Assembly (NCBI GenBank): GCA_013398055.1
Contig: VZRS01000310.1
Coordinates: 164,972-228,971 of the forward strand
Reading direction: 5' to 3'
Length of the DNA stretch: 64,000 nt
Source: Ifrita kowaldi
Lineage: Eukaryota > Chordata > Aves > Passeriformes > Cinclosomatidae
Positions 26,930 through 41,200 of this stretch are shown here, in pieces. A model generated the notes under the pieces. It was not told the DNA's origin and ran no database searches. It saw only the letters and a program-made list of their open reading frames with translations. Position 1 is the stretch's first letter. Each line of letters opens with the position of its first letter. The position numbers and the translations under genes were made by a program.

Positions 26930-27053
26930 AAAAAATAAACCAAATACAAAAAAGGCAAAAAAAACCCCCAAAAAACTTAACTGAAAGACCTCTACTTCTA
27001 TTTTGAAATGTAAAAAAACCCAAAAAAAACCAAAAAAAAACCCACAAAAAAAG
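26930..27053 (+). repeat. A-rich tract with C interruptions
   Basis: Two blocks of A-runs broken by CC, CCC and CCCCC (about 26930-26976 and 27011-27053) flank a short ordinary stretch. Read as T/GG on the EHBP1 sense strand they give long Phe/Gly/Leu-rich open frames, which are translation artefacts of low complexity. Confidence 0.85.
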
Positions 27054-30000
27054 CACTTTACAGCTTTTAAAAACTGGAAAGTATTTTGAAATACAAACTT
27101 CATACTTTGCAAATACAATTGATGAAACGCTGGTGTTCCAAAATCCAAAAAACCCCTAAGAACAGCAACAACCAAGCACATAGACAGATTTTGCCAGTAA
27201 CTGCTGCTTGTTAGATGCCTAGCAGCAGTCTGAACTAGATTTTAACTAATCATTTCAAGATCAGCTAAACTGGAAAGTAACAGCATATTTACTCTGACTG
27301 CTCTAAGCATGGTTTTCAGTTAAAAAAGCAAACATACAAATTATGGCTGAATTCATGCTGATGCTGAAAACACACAAAGAAATAATATCGTTCAGCCAGA
27401 CAGGTATTTCTGTTGGTATTTTTTAAAATAATCTTCCTATAAAATATTTTCCTGTTACAACTAGCTTTTACTCCAGTCAGGCACCAACAGAGCCCAGCAG
27501 CCCTTTGGCTCAGCATCACTACAGAAGGAACTCAGAGTAGTGGTCCTTCACGTTTCTTTCAGCACACCAGGCTGTACCCACTCTGGTTACTAACAACCAC
27601 CAGGAGGACACTCCTCAAGGTCCTTTATATACCCAGAATTGTTGAGATTTAAGCTGCTACAAATGAACACCATCTTTTCCTTACTTACATTCCCAATGAA
27701 GACCCATAGACACAAGCATGAACTCCTCCAAAGTCAAATTTGTAACTGGAGACTAAGACTAAAGCCAGTCACTACCTTGGCTATTGTGTCACCCTCTCTT
27801 CTTTCTGTGCTGTCATGGTTGGTATTTTATCTCAGCTTAAAACAGACAGAACCCACACCTTTTCCATGCTATTGTGAAATGCCTGGTTGTGTTTTAGTCT
27901 GTTGGCTTCTTTACACAGCTGAAGGATTGTACTATAGGGCAGTTGCAAAGCAACATCTTCAGCCACAGAAGAGACACCTGGGTGCTGGCCAGATTTTTCA
28001 TTATGTGGATTTGATGTCTTCCAGGCTGGATTCCAGTCTTGCACCATTAAAGGAGGCAAAGGGATAAAGAGACAGAGCCCCTCTATCCCACAGTGCATAC
28101 AGCTTAAAAGATTAAGTATTTTGTCTCACCCTAGATTTCAATTTTACTCTAATTCAAAAATTTTTTATCTGTAAATACAAATGTGTCTGGTGTGTAAAGC
28201 AGTTCTCCTTGGAAGCAGAAAGGTGAATGAAAAGGGAAGCTAGACTGGTTTCTGGAGCAAATTATACTCTTAATCTAGCAAAGGGATGAGAGCCATTCAC
28301 TGAAACTAAAAGACAAAGCCTCTCAAATCTACTGCAACACCTTGTTGTGCCAAGCGAGGAACAGTGTCCTTACAGTGAAAGGCACACACCTCCTACCAGA
28401 TCAAGGGCTGCAGAATCTAGTACTAAGTGAGGATAAACAGGAGGAAAAATTTTAATTTCAAGCTTTTAGAAGAGTATTACAGTAAATGAAATTATGATAA
28501 GTTGCTGTAAATTATTCCGTTTCAAATAGGAATTTTAATACATTTGTCTAGTTAAGGTCAAAGAAGCCAAATGAATAAAATCCACTCTGCAAACTAACCA
28601 TCAAGGGAATGGGAATCAATTTTAGCTGTGCAGAGTTCACACAGAGCACTGGGGGGGGGAAACCAGCTATGTGCAGAATCATCAACACGTACAATAGAGA
28701 TGCGTGGGCACACAAACTTCTTGGATTCTGCAAAATAAGATTTTCCACATATTTCAGCGTATTTTATACAAAATGCACTTTTCATCTTTAAAACAAACAA
28801 GGCTCAAAAGTTGAAGCCTGCAAAATTTTTACATATTTCCCTCTGGAGCATTCAGATGGAAGCCCAGCCTTGGGGCCAGCGCTGCACACGCGTGTGCACA
28901 CCCCCACCGCAGCACCACAAGAGCTTCAGAGAGACAGGGCAGGCCCATGGAGCAGCTCCCAGGAAAACTAAGGCTACCACAGTGATGAGCAAATCTCTTG
29001 AATTGAGTGTGTTCAGCAGGGTTTTATTTATGCACTTCATGCTCTAAGTCAGCTCTCCTTAACTTTTCCACTTTCTGAGCATAGACAAGACCTTACACAG
29101 AACATTTATCTCAGCTTGATCTGTTAATTCAACCTTGTCCCTTCAGCTTTGACAGACGGGCACTGGCACAGCGAGTTCTTGCTGTTACCCTCACTACCCC
29201 ATGCAGCACCAACACCTTCTCAGCCACTTTCCTTCCCCAAAGCCATCCATCTGAGGAAGTGAAACTTCTGTGCTCAGCACTGCAGCTTCAGCTGGACCCA
29301 ACCCGGCCAAAGGCAGACAGGAGCCCTGGCAGGCCAAAGCCTTTAGCCCCTTGCATTGCAGGCAAGTCGGGAGGTTTATTTCTCCCTGCTCTGGCTGTTC
29401 AGCTTGTGGACAGCTTTGACATATACAGGGTTTGTGTCTGTTTGTTCTGCAGCCAGACAAGCAGCACAGCACCAAATGAGGTGTGAACTTACTCGCTCAC
29501 TTCAATGCAGCTAATGGGCAAAGAAAGATGTTTTGGGCCACTGAAACCCTCAAACTTCAAAGCCAATGGAAATAAGTGTTTTGGAGAAAATTATTAAGTC
29601 CAAGTGGAAACCAGAGCCAGACACTGGCTTTTGCAACATCACCTCACACTGCTGAAATAATGCAAAGAAATCTAACAATGCAAAGAAAAAGGGTTCAATC
29701 AAAGAGAAAAAAACCCAGGAAAACAAAGATGACACATGGCCAGCTTCATCACATTATTAACAGCACCACACATACAACAAGGACCTACATTTTACTTCTG
29801 CCTTTGAAGTATTTGATTTCTGTACAATCCTGGTCTTCAAGAATCAGCCACAAACCAGGCTGGCGATTCTGAATGGGGATGGGAGTTTGCTCCTCTCAAG
29901 AGGCAAAAATATAGTCTGTCTCTGACCAAACTCAGAGCCGTTCTGGCAGTTTAGCCTCATAAATATTTCAAATGTCTCATGTGCTACCCTATCTCTTCCT

Positions 30001-30290
30001 ACACTAAGTCACAGGACAGATATGCTGGAGCAACAAACAAGTAAAATAATAGCAACAGACACACTGCATGGATTTCTCAGCATTTTTTTAAGGGTAGGAA
30101 ATACAATGTCTCTCTCCCCCCAACCCCATGATATTCACATTCTCTCTTCCACAAGCATTACATTCTGGGACTGATTTTATGAAAGAAACAGCTATAATGC
30201 AAAGTCCAAGCAGAAAGTAAATTACAGAATAAATTCTACAGCAATGTAGAGGAGGGGGGAAAAAGATCAGCAATCCTAATCCAGACTGTG

Positions 30291-30305
30291 TATATATATA
30301 TATAT
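30291..30305. repeat. (TA)n microsatellite
   Basis: About seven TA units follow CAGACTGTG. Intron 2. Confidence 0.9.
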
Positions 30306-33300
30306 GGAAGTCAACAAGCTTAACCAGAATATTCCAACAGTTCTGATGATATCTCAGTAATGATAAGGCTACATCCTGCGTGCAGCCACAGCTTTGCTGG
30401 AGTTATAACTGAACTCCATCCTATCAGCTGTATTCCCAAAAGTCTTCAGAGCTTAACAAACTCTCTTCCTTCATTTAGTGCTAGAGTTTCTCCACGAACA
30501 CCTTTTTTAAAGTACTTTGGTTTGAACTTAGGACAGACTGTAACAACCATTTGCAAGTGAATGTGACACAGGGTGGGTCCCCTGAACTTTTGGTGCTGCA
30601 GTGATCAACATGGAAGCTTTCAAGAGCTTCAGGCATTCATCACCTCTGCTGAAGAGGAGCTTGGCTCTTATGGACATTTTCTAGTATTGCCACCTCTGGA
30701 TAAAAAATTTCAGAAACATCAGTCCTGAAAAGATGTACTTACAGCCTGGTTCAAATTACTCCCATCTCCACAATCTGACATTTATCCATTACACATACTC
30801 CTAATTACACATCGCTCAGAGAAGAGCAAATAGAAAACTAACAAAAAACCTTCCCCACAACAAAAACCAGTAACTGTAAATCAGTGATCAATGGTCATCT
30901 CCCCTCCAGAGTTATCTGTCCCATTTTCCTCACATACTCTGCTTCACTGGTCCTGCTCTACCTCAATACAGTGCTCTGCAACAGTTCCCACTCTGACCAA
31001 ACACACTTGCAAATAAGCTCATTATTAACATGATTCATATTGAAAAAAGAGAAAGGGAGGAGCCACTTTTTAAAGTTTGTAAAGCATAGCTTGCAGTTTT
31101 TACCTCAGTTATGTAGTATCTTGCAATGACAAATCTGCACTCATACAATTCCTATCAGTACCGAGAGTGTTTCTTGCACCTTCTGCACAATTTCTCTGTA
31201 TCTCAGTTTCAGAGGCATAAAACAGGGATCATTTTTCTCTACCACACAGCAGTCTTGTAAGAGTGGATTGATAATGGAGCTGTATGGCTGCAGAATTTTT
31301 GCGCAGAGAAATTGTTAGCACTTTATTTCCACACAGCAAAGTGTCATTTTGTAGTTTTACACCATTACCACTGAACAGAGAGCTGCTACCATCTGGCCTT
31401 TAGCAGGAGACATAAATCCTGCTTAAAAGTAACTGTGGATGTAAAATATAGAAAAGTTGATGAAAGATGATTTGTGCACACAAATTAGGGACTGATAGAA
31501 AAGATGCCTTTTCTGCACAGTTACAAGGGAAGTTGAAAGGAAGCCTAGTGCAGAACCAGGATTTTCTGACTTTTGTTGTTTCTACCATTAGACCACACTC
31601 TAGGAGAAGGAGAAGCAAAGACTTCATTCCACCCTCTAAGTAAAAAATACCTAAATAGAAAAAAATGCACAAAATTTATCAAGTCTGCTCTGAACAAAAG
31701 AAGGTGCTAAACTGACTGACCCAGAACTATTTACATAAGGAACAAAAATAACTTTTACTACCACTTTTAGTAAGCCTGTATAGCTTTGCAAGATCTTCTA
31801 GCTTCGGTATTCTCAAAAAAACATTCTGCTGCTTCTGGCTACATCTGAAGACAAACAGAGAAGACTGTGTGCAATTTCTTTGCTGTGACTGGGAACTTGC
31901 ATTGGGAGAGAAAAAAATTAAATTCCCAAAGCACACATATATATTGTGTATGCTGCATTATTCCTCCCCTTTTCACATCAGCCACCCAGAAACTGGAACG
32001 TGGCACCAGTATGGAAAACCATTGACACAGATCCAGTGAAGAAAATACAATGTGATGACAATAAAAGGATGCATCAGGTTGAAGATATTGAGACATCAAT
32101 CTGAACTGAGTAGAAGTGCACGGGGGAAGGCTTGACCCATACTGCAGCTTTATTTGCAAAGCTATAGGTCTTAGAAAATGTTAAAAAAAGAATATTCAGA
32201 ATTTTTTAATATGATATTATATCAATACCCAGATTTTCTCTGTCTGTGCCTTAAAGGTAGAAATATTTAAATAAAGCAATTTGTTTTCATTCAGCACAAA
32301 AAAGAATTCCCGGAACACTTTAAATTTCAATTCCTTCATTCACTGTATGATTGTTACTCTCATACTCACTCAAAAAGAGGTGAAATCCTAATCAGCATTC
32401 ACCAAGAGAAGATGGAACCTCCCTTTTAAAATAGTTTCTGAAAGAACTGTGATTATCATGAATCATGGAAGCGAAGCACTCCTATGTGTTTGGCAAAGCC
32501 AAAGGGAAGGATAGGTGTTGTATGACATGTATGATTGCTCAGGCACAGTAGAACAGTGGAGCTGCTGCCTATAGACAAGGTCCAAGCACACACATGTGCA
32601 CATTGCTTGGTCAGCAAAATCAAGCCTGAAAGCTCAACGTGACACCATGAGTTCCCATTTTAAAGAGGGCACGCTTTGTCATAAGAATTTTCCATGGCCT
32701 GGGTCAGCAAACAGCTGCCTGAATAAAACACAAAAATCTGATTGCAGCTGATTACGGGAATTGTATTCAATGGAAGAACAAAGGCCTCGGGGCCTGCTAC
32801 AATTTCGAGTATTTCAGTAACATAAAAAGCTTCACTATTTCAAAGTTACTTAATTTACCAGCAAGATGGCTTGAAGTTGTAAGGAAAGTGAGATTTCTGG
32901 CCCTGCTCAGCCCATGTGCACCACTGCACACCTGGGAGTCTCCCAGAGTAACCAAGGATGGACAAGATTTGTTCCTTACTAGCAACAGCCAGTCCTTTTG
33001 CTATTCACCATCAGCATCCAGGCTTTCCATCCCCTTAAGATGGTTCCATTATACACGCAGATTTTATACATATACACTGCATCTTGAACTACATATTTGT
33101 ACTTATTATGCACAGGTGACACTTCTTTGTCACGTGTTACCAGCTTCCAAAAATGTCTCCTCACCTTAACTTCTCTGCTGGAAGGGATGTTCAGTGTAAG
33201 CAGTTAAGATCCCACCAAGAAAACCCAAGCTAATCAAAGAGATGATGTTGGCAGAAGCACAAGAAAGCTCCGTGGCTGTTCTCTGAAATAATTATTTTTG

Positions 33301-34027
33301 CATCACACACTGGTTGCTCATATTTAATTCCCTGGTTTTGTATCTCCAAACCCATCAGGATCTGCCTTGTTTACCCTGCACACACCGACCAAAAGACATT
33401 CAAACAGGGAGAAGAGCCTCACATTCTGCTCCTCACTCCCCCACTCCCCTGCTGCTTCCCCACCAGCTCAGATCACTTCACAGCCCAGCCTACCCATCTC
33501 TATGCAATGCTGAAACAAGACAGGTGAATATTCCATGAAAAAGCTGCAAGGCTGACCATTTTAAAAGGCTTCCTAGGGCGGCAAAGAAGAAATTAACCCC
33601 ATAGAAGACCTACCAAGGCTTCTCTAAGCCCATCTATGGCATGGCACAGCACAGGAGGAAGACGAGGGCAGAACACTCATTCTGTGAGGTTAACAAGGCA
33701 GCAGGTTTCTGCTTCTCTAGGTCTTAATGGGGTTGTCAGCCGTAAGAGGTACTGACAGTTCTCACAATGAGGTGAACACAAACAAATCAGGATAAATTGC
33801 AGTCTTCCTATAGTCAAGAATAGCTCGAGATTATTTTCTCTTTTTTTAAATTACAGTTCGTTGACTTTACCATTAACTGCAAGTCAAGTAAGCATCCTCC
33901 TTTTAACAGCTGTTGTTAAAAGAAGCAGTAGTATTATTCTTCCCCCTGCAGCACATGATCTAGTTCCCTAAGAACAAGTTTGTCTGAAATAAATTTATTT
34001 ACTGAAGTCAGCACTTTTTTTCCCCAG

Positions 34028-34275
34028 GAGGAAGCAGGCTTTGTGCATTGTAAATGCTTTATTAGGGTCCACTCCAGACAACAAGACTGAATCTATCGGC
34101 AAAAATGTCCATACTCCTGATTCCAGTACAGCAACAGGAAAGGAGACAAGGGACTGCACTGTCACCTGCCATTGTACCACAACACCAGCCACTACCAGCA
34201 GTACTGAAGTGACTGCTGATGGGTCAGATGAACACCCAGCACCAGGACTGGGTAACCCACACACCAAAAACACAG
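34028..34275 (+). other. Candidate antisense exon, Ser/Thr-rich coding potential (unproven)
   Basis: On the plus strand, opposite to EHBP1, a strong acceptor (CACTTTTTTTTCCCCAG) precedes 248 bp that are open throughout one frame and end in CACAG followed by GTAAGG, a near-ideal donor. The frame enters in phase 2 and leaves in phase 1. The peptide is rich in Ser, Thr, Pro and Asp with three closely spaced Cys (CTVTCHCTTTPATTSSTEVT), resembling a mucin-type stalk. I recognise no family. A second plus-strand acceptor (TTTTTCCCCCCCAG) ends at 35154, and its downstream sequence could serve as a terminal exon. No promoter, signal peptide, membrane segment or poly(A) signal is tied to it. Pseudo-exons of this quality do occur by chance in long introns, and the reverse strand is also stop-poor here, so I keep the confidence low. 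Confidence 0.25.
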
Positions 34276-35514
34276 GTAAGGCCTGGTTTTACTGCCATTT
34301 TCTCTTGCAATACAGCTTCTCCCAAGGCAGCTAGAGCAGGAGGTGGCTCCAGGAACAGATGGAGAGCAGAGAAACACAGAAATGTATCTAGCAGCTCCCT
34401 GCTCCAAAAATACACTGCACAAATGGCCACATGAAAGCACAAACTGACACAAACCCGTAGTTCCAGGCACAGGGAAAAAGGCTGGGCTGCCAGCAGCTTT
34501 TGCCCTTGCAGATTCTCCAGTGTCTCATAAAACGTGAAGGTACTGGCTTTTTACCTGCAGCCATAGGGTTTGACCAAGACTCCTCTGTTCTGTCCAGAGG
34601 CCCTGTGTCACACAACCCATGGAAATAACAGCTGGAGGTTTCCACCCCTGCAAACCTTAGCTGAAATTGTCTGCTGAAACTTTCCGATGCAACGCTGAAT
34701 TTGCCGGCCAGACAGAAAACTCAGGCATGTTTAGCATCACAAAAGAACTTTCCCTCCATGAAACAAAGCTAAAAATAAGGGAGAGGCCCAAGGTTCAAAA
34801 ACAACAGCGCAGCAGAAAACCTGTCATAACCACCAACAGCATGGACCCATCAACCACAACAGTGTTGTGTGCCCAGAGAAAAGAGCTGTCCTGGCTCCCT
34901 AGAAAAGGGCAGCAGTGTTGGTGTGGAGCTGTGGCAGGCTCTGACAAGGCACTGTGGCACAGGGGGCTTCCACAGCCCCACAGGTAGCAGGTGATGTGTC
35001 AGGGGCAGCCCGCTCACACCGAGCTCTCTGCAGGGCCCTGCTCCAGCATTCTCCTGGCAGCAGCTGCAGGCTTTCAGCTGGCACAGCATTTACCCCAGGA
35101 AAGAGGGAAGGATGTGTGGGGGCAGGAAAGCTGAGTTGCCTTTTTCCCCCCCAGCCCCCAGTCGACAGGACAGTCTTACAGTCACAGACCAAAAGAGGCA
35201 TGTCTCAAGCACTGCATGACTGTAATTCTAGCACTATGGGTGATCACACACTGTCTCAACCCTCCATCACAACATCCCTTGATTACATCCGTGGCCATGA
35301 GAATTCAGGGCGTTGAGATTACTCTTGGTGATCTTTCAGTTAAAAAATTTTAAAAAAACAAATCCCATTTAGTATGGGGGAAAAAAGAAATCTATGGAAA
35401 AGGAAGTAATTGCTGCTTTAAGATTGTCTGTCTCGGTATCCTGAACAGATAAGTAGACACTGGAGCTCAGAGCAGCCATCTACAAGGAAGAAAGAAACAA
35501 TTTTAGCAGTAAAG

Positions 35515-35550
35515 ACAAAAAAACCCCCACCAACAAACAAAAAAACAAAA
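35515..35550 (+). repeat. A-rich/C-interrupted low-complexity tract
   Basis: A-runs interrupted by CCCCC, CC and single C (ACAAAAAAACCCCCACC...). Same type as the tracts near 27 kb and 44.2 kb. Confidence 0.85.
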
Positions 35551-38280
35551 GCAGAGCTTACCATCCACAATTCCCCGTTCCACATGCACAAGTCCCAAAA
35601 AGGGGCGGAGTGGGGTGGGGGTGAAAACACCATTGTATTTTTTAAAAGTATTTTTCAAAAAGTGTTAACAGTAAACAAAAGCCATCCTAAACATGCCTTA
35701 AAACCAAGTAACACTGTTATAAATTCTTTCAATTTTTGTGGTATGACAGGAAGTGGTAAAAAATGGGTCAGGCCTTTCTCATTCTTAAAATTTTCTTACA
35801 TGTCAAAGATGAAGGAATGCAAGGGGAATTCTCTTACTCAAGAGACACTTATTCCAAGTACTCTATCCAGTTAAGATCTGCTCTTGAAGAGAAAAAGAAG
35901 TTTAAAAATCTTTTTCTCTTAAAATTTGTCAGAGCTTTATACAACTATTGCTCAAGTTACCTACAGGAAATGATAAACCACTAAATTAGTTTTCCAAGAG
36001 ACACAACTACATAAAAGACAGGTACAGCTAGAAAACACAGCCAAATTGATTTGCCCACCTGTCAGCACAGCCAGGGCTGAAACTCCAGAGCTATAACCAT
36101 GTCAGGTGTCACCAGGAGCTGCCAAGGTTAAATCCTCTGCTAATAAACCAAAGATAAATCAGCAACAGGTTGGTTTGGAAAGTCACAGATCTGAGTTAGA
36201 TCTTTGCTGGAAAAGAGAAGTTCTGACAGCTCTTTTTTGTTCTTTTAAATCTCTTCTTATGTACTGACATAAACAAAGGGAGTCAGAGCTTACTCAATGA
36301 GCAGACACTGAAAGTCAAGGAAATTCACAGTACTTGCTGAGTGGCAGAGTACAATATGCTGCCAACTGGATTCAAGGATTCAGATTCTCCAGTCGCTTCA
36401 TTCAATACAGCTTTTGGTATTAACAGTACTGGCTATGCAAATACTCTTCCCAAGCACAGCTGAGAGGGGAAAGTCAGTTTATGACACTGGATGTAAAAGC
36501 AGAGGGAGGCATCACTGCATCAATCTTAGCCCTAAAGAAAGGTCAGGACAGCTATCATCCTAGGGCATCAAGCAGCAACATACCTAATAGAAGAGCTGAC
36601 TTTGGGAATGTCTTTTGTCTGCCTGGCCTAGGCAAAAGGTGATGGGGCTTGTCCCAACAGGAGGAGATGAATACACGCTCCCAGCAAAGCTGCACACCCA
36701 TCGGAATCCACATCTCCCACCACAACAGCCAGTGCCACCCATCTGGCAGCCCCAGACAGCTCTGACCCGTTCTACAGCACCAAGGCAGCAAACAGCACTT
36801 CTTGGGTGAGAAAAGAAGCCACTGAACATGAAGGGTGACTGCTCATTACAGGTGCTTGTGGAGGTGGCACACAGGAAATGAGTGGCAGTAGTACCAGAGC
36901 TAAAACTGATGTGATATGAGAGAGTCTCAAAATACCCTGGATTGCTTTAATTCAGTTCTTCCTGGAAGCAGAAATTATTTTGCCTTTGTGATGTTTGGTC
37001 AGCACCGAAGTCGCTTTTCAAAACAGGTCCATTAGAAATGAAAGGTCAGATCTGCTTGCGTGCTGTTAAGCTGATACAGCAGCTCACCCAAAACAAAGCC
37101 CACAGAACGACTGCAGGAGCGTGTATGTGAAATAAAACCTGAAACCAGTTTGTGCTAAAATAAATACACAGAGCCACAGAAACTGCAGCTCAGCAGCTGC
37201 AGACAGTTAAGCAGTTGCAGAGCCTGGCCATAGCTTTGGAGTAATCCTCAAGAAAGTCTCCTTAAATAATAATAAATTAGAAACAAAAAGAACCTCCAAT
37301 AATGACTCTCCACTACAAAGAGAGCCTCAACAGGCAAAGAATTACTTCTGCACTGCTCATCTTTACAGGTTTGCGGGCAGCTAGAAACTGTAGTTCAGAA
37401 GGGCATGCATTTCTGATTCATCTCAAAAGCTTGTGCACTTTGAAGCCCTACAGTGACAGCACAGGGCACTGACTCAGGATCTGGGTGATTTAGCTGAAGC
37501 ACTCCAAGATGCTCTTGCCTGCAGCTGTGGCTCATCTCACCGCTCTGGCAGATTTTCCTCCCCATTGCATCAGGGCAGCATAAGGGAGGTGTGCCTGCTC
37601 TTCAACTGCTGCAGTTCACACTCGCCTCACAAATGGGAGCTGAAGTTGATGGCACTTAATACTAACACACCCCGCAGCCTCACTGACACCCTGCCTCTGC
37701 TTCAGGGCAGAACACCACTGCAACTCAGCGACAGTGACATCCCGCTCCACTCCTGAATCCAGAAAACCTCATGAGTCAGAGCCTCAGACAACAGCAATGT
37801 TAGTTATGGTTCTGCTAATTTTAGCTCGTGCTTAACCCACCGTTCCCAAATCCCTGCAATGCCTCTCCAGGTGCCAAAAGCCACAGCTACCCTGTACCTC
37901 AACTGCCAAAACGCACAGCTTCCAGATGAGAAGCTCTGGTGTGCTTACAGAAACTGTACGCTGCAGAAAGACATTTTTCAAATGAAGACAAGAGGAAGAA
38001 AACAAGGACAGCTTTATTTACCCTACTGCTCTGCGCATATCTTAAAATGAGGAACAAAAGTTCATCTGCACAGTTCCTGTGTTTCAGAGTCCAGCCCAGG
38101 ACACACAAGACAGACTTTGTGCAGAGGGTAGCTCAGGAGGGTACCCACAAGGTAGCAAACAGCCTGCCAGGGCCAGCTTCTACCCCAAGGAGCGAAAGGA
38201 GAGAGAGGGGCAAGGGAAACAAACACACACTTCACACACTCTCCTCAGAGTAAACTGGGAAAGCTTTTAGAAGTAAATAA

Positions 38281-38292
38281 ACACACACACAC
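38281..38292. repeat. (AC)6 microsatellite
   Basis: Short dinucleotide repeat, preceded by AAATAA and followed by CCGCCCCC. Intron 2. Confidence 0.9.
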
Positions 38293-41200
38293 CCGCCCCC
38301 ATATTCTCACAAAGCCACCCAAGCAGAATGCTTTTACTACCGTAACTGAAGGGTTTGTTTTATAAGAAGAGTTTCCTCAGATTTAGTCAACCTTACCAGC
38401 CTCCTCCTCCTCCTCTCCTTATTCACACTACACTGTGAAAGGGACTTCAGCTCTCTCCAACCAATTAAAAACTAATTGAAGCAACAGACTGGCACTATAC
38501 AGCCTGAGCAATCTAAGAGATGGCAGACTCAGCTCATATGAGGCCTACACAATGTCATAATATTTCATTTTATTTAACCTCATAGCACAAGAGCTGAAAA
38601 GAGTATTCACAAGGATCCAATCCTAAGCAAAAATTTTAAATCTTCATTGCAGTTCAAGTCCACTGGGTTCAAATGAACAGTACACGTTCTTTACTGCATG
38701 TGTGCACCACAGTGCCTGCAGGAACAGAGCAAGGTTTTACTTGTTCCAAAAGCTCCATGAGGAAGTTACACATACAACTTCTCTCTCAAAAAATAAAGAT
38801 GTGTTAGAACACAGGTTAGTGTATTTTATTCGTTCAAGGAGACATCTTCACCACTCTAACTGACCATTAAAATGAAATTTATCTACACCTGGATATAATC
38901 TAACGTTTTCTGCTTTTGCTAATTATTTCTGTTACTGCCAGGACAGGAAACAATGTCAAGGAACTGGTGAAAAGAAATCTGTCTCTCAGAGACAAACAGA
39001 ATTCAGAACAAGTATTTATGCCAAACCTCGCTACCCTACAGACACTAAACTTCGTGCCTGCATCTATCCATGCAGTCTTTTAGAAACTGGACACAGAGTC
39101 ACAAGCACTCTTAAAACGTTGTTGCAAATAGAAAATGGGTATAAGTGCACAGCACTGACAACCTGAAAGGGCAGCAGCAAAAAAGACTTCACATACACCC
39201 GTACCTTTCCTATCAAAATTTCTCTGCTGGCAAGATGCAGCCAGCAATTTTGATGAGAAATCCCCAACCTGGGGACCAAGACCAGACCCGAGGCTGTAAA
39301 AGGGCTTAGGAGAGAAGCTTGGCAAGGTAGGGAAGGAAAGCAGCTGGCATTAAGGAGTCAGGATTGGTAGACAACCTACTGACAGAAGTCAGGCAGAGAG
39401 TCCATAGGAGCAAATCTAGGTTTCTGCAATGAAGGATTTTCATTTTGATACAAAGAAGAGAGATGCAAAGTGACAGAGGAGAATTGCTTTTGTGTGTGGA
39501 CAGTAAGTGTGTTTTAATTGACTGCAGAAAGAAAGGGGGGAAGACAGCTGTAAGGCAGCTGGTGGTGATTATTTGGAAAGAGTATGTTTGACACACAATT
39601 TAAGCCCTCAAAAAATCCTCAGTCAAAATCAGGAATGAATGGCAAAGAAAATGCTGAAGTGTATTTGCAAATGGAGATTATTTAGCATGGAATCAGAACT
39701 CAATAAAAAGTATAAGGGCAGAGTACAATTTCATTGAGAAGAACAGAAGATAAAACACAGGAGAAATTGCATGGTGCTTTCCTTGCACAAGTTGTACATA
39801 TTACAGCACACCTACATCACCAACACCCCAACCTGATCAAAAACTCTGCAGAGCAAGCCCATGACACAGTAGCACGGTGCACAGCAAAATTAATTCAAAG
39901 AGATTCCATATGACCATCCTTTATAGTTAAAAGCACTTAGGTACTCAAGAAACCCCCTCTAACAACCATGCAAAGCAAGACAATTAATTGAGCAATGTGA
40001 CAGCCTGACCCCGTGCAGGCAACCAAGGATTCTACAGCAACCAGCTAAGCCCAGTTCTTCTGGTGGCCTTCAGCACTGACGGGTTTGCTGGAAAGCAGCA
40101 AGCAGAAGGCAAGCAGATCAGTGTGAACCGTGGAATCTCAAAAAGCTCATTTCTCCCCCGTGCACAATGCATGCCAAATCTTAAGATTCCTGCAGCATCC
40201 AGTTATGAAACTACAATAGAAGAGGAAAACAGATGGCTAAAGCCTTTTGAAAAAAATTAAAAAAAAAAAAGATTAAGCCTCACTTCCTTTCCAAAAGAGA
40301 AATATGTGTATTTAGAGAGAACCTGCTTCAGACCATACCTAATCGATATAAAAATAGGCAACCTGCCTCATGGACATGAAGCCTGTCTTCAGTTAAAGCT
40401 TCTGAACATAAGAGAAGTTTAACCCTTTTAGAACATCATGGCTCACTGTATTTTTAAGCAGGATTTAAAAGCAAAGCGGTTCATGTAGGAGATGACAGAC
40501 ATTACACACATTGTGCAAAAATGACATATTTATCTCTAAAGCAACTCCTGAACACAAATCTCGTGTAAAAGCCTTTATGTTTACTCTTTTCCAACCTTTG
40601 TAAGCAGTTAGCACCTATGTTCAGGTGAGCAGCTTCCTTGCTCATAAAAGCATCCAGTGAACGATGACAAGTTAGGAACTTGGCAACCTCAACTCTCTAG
40701 TTCAGCCATTCTCTGTGGAAACCAGTCAATATTACATTTGAAGCCTCTATTGAGTCCTTGACTTGTGAGATACCACACAACAATAAGGAAACAAAAAAGC
40801 CACCCTAAAGAGCTCATGTGTTCAGCAGTAGATGTTTCAGCAGCTCTATAAAACTGCTATCAGAGCTTCAGGTCCAAGTACTGGAACTGATCTCTGGTCC
40901 AAAGGAGAAGTTTCCTGCTCTGCTGAGCCTGTATCTCGGACAAGCCTCAACTCAGCTGCCTGAAGCCCCAGGGTACACAAGAGATTCATGCTGGGCTGGC
41001 AGCTTGAACCAGGATCAACAGGAGACCTGGGCTTCTCCGAACTGGCAGCTGGGACTGGCAGTAAACACAAAGGCATCCCAAAAAGGGCCTGACACCAAGG
41101 TTCAGGCAACTGGACTGGGTCCCCTGCACAAGTCACAGCATTACACCTGCCAGGGATGCCCAGCACACTCCTGTCCCACACAGCAACCCTCTGCTCTGAC

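Noticed and set aside
26796..27181. Phe/Gly/Leu-rich minus-strand frames that look like membrane proteins
   Set aside because: They are translations of A-rich/C-interrupted low-complexity DNA.
27800..27880. Sequence 'ctgtcatggttggtatttta', loosely like a bird LTR start
   Set aside because: Similarity is limited to about ten bases and there is no paired LTR, primer site or polyadenylation context nearby.
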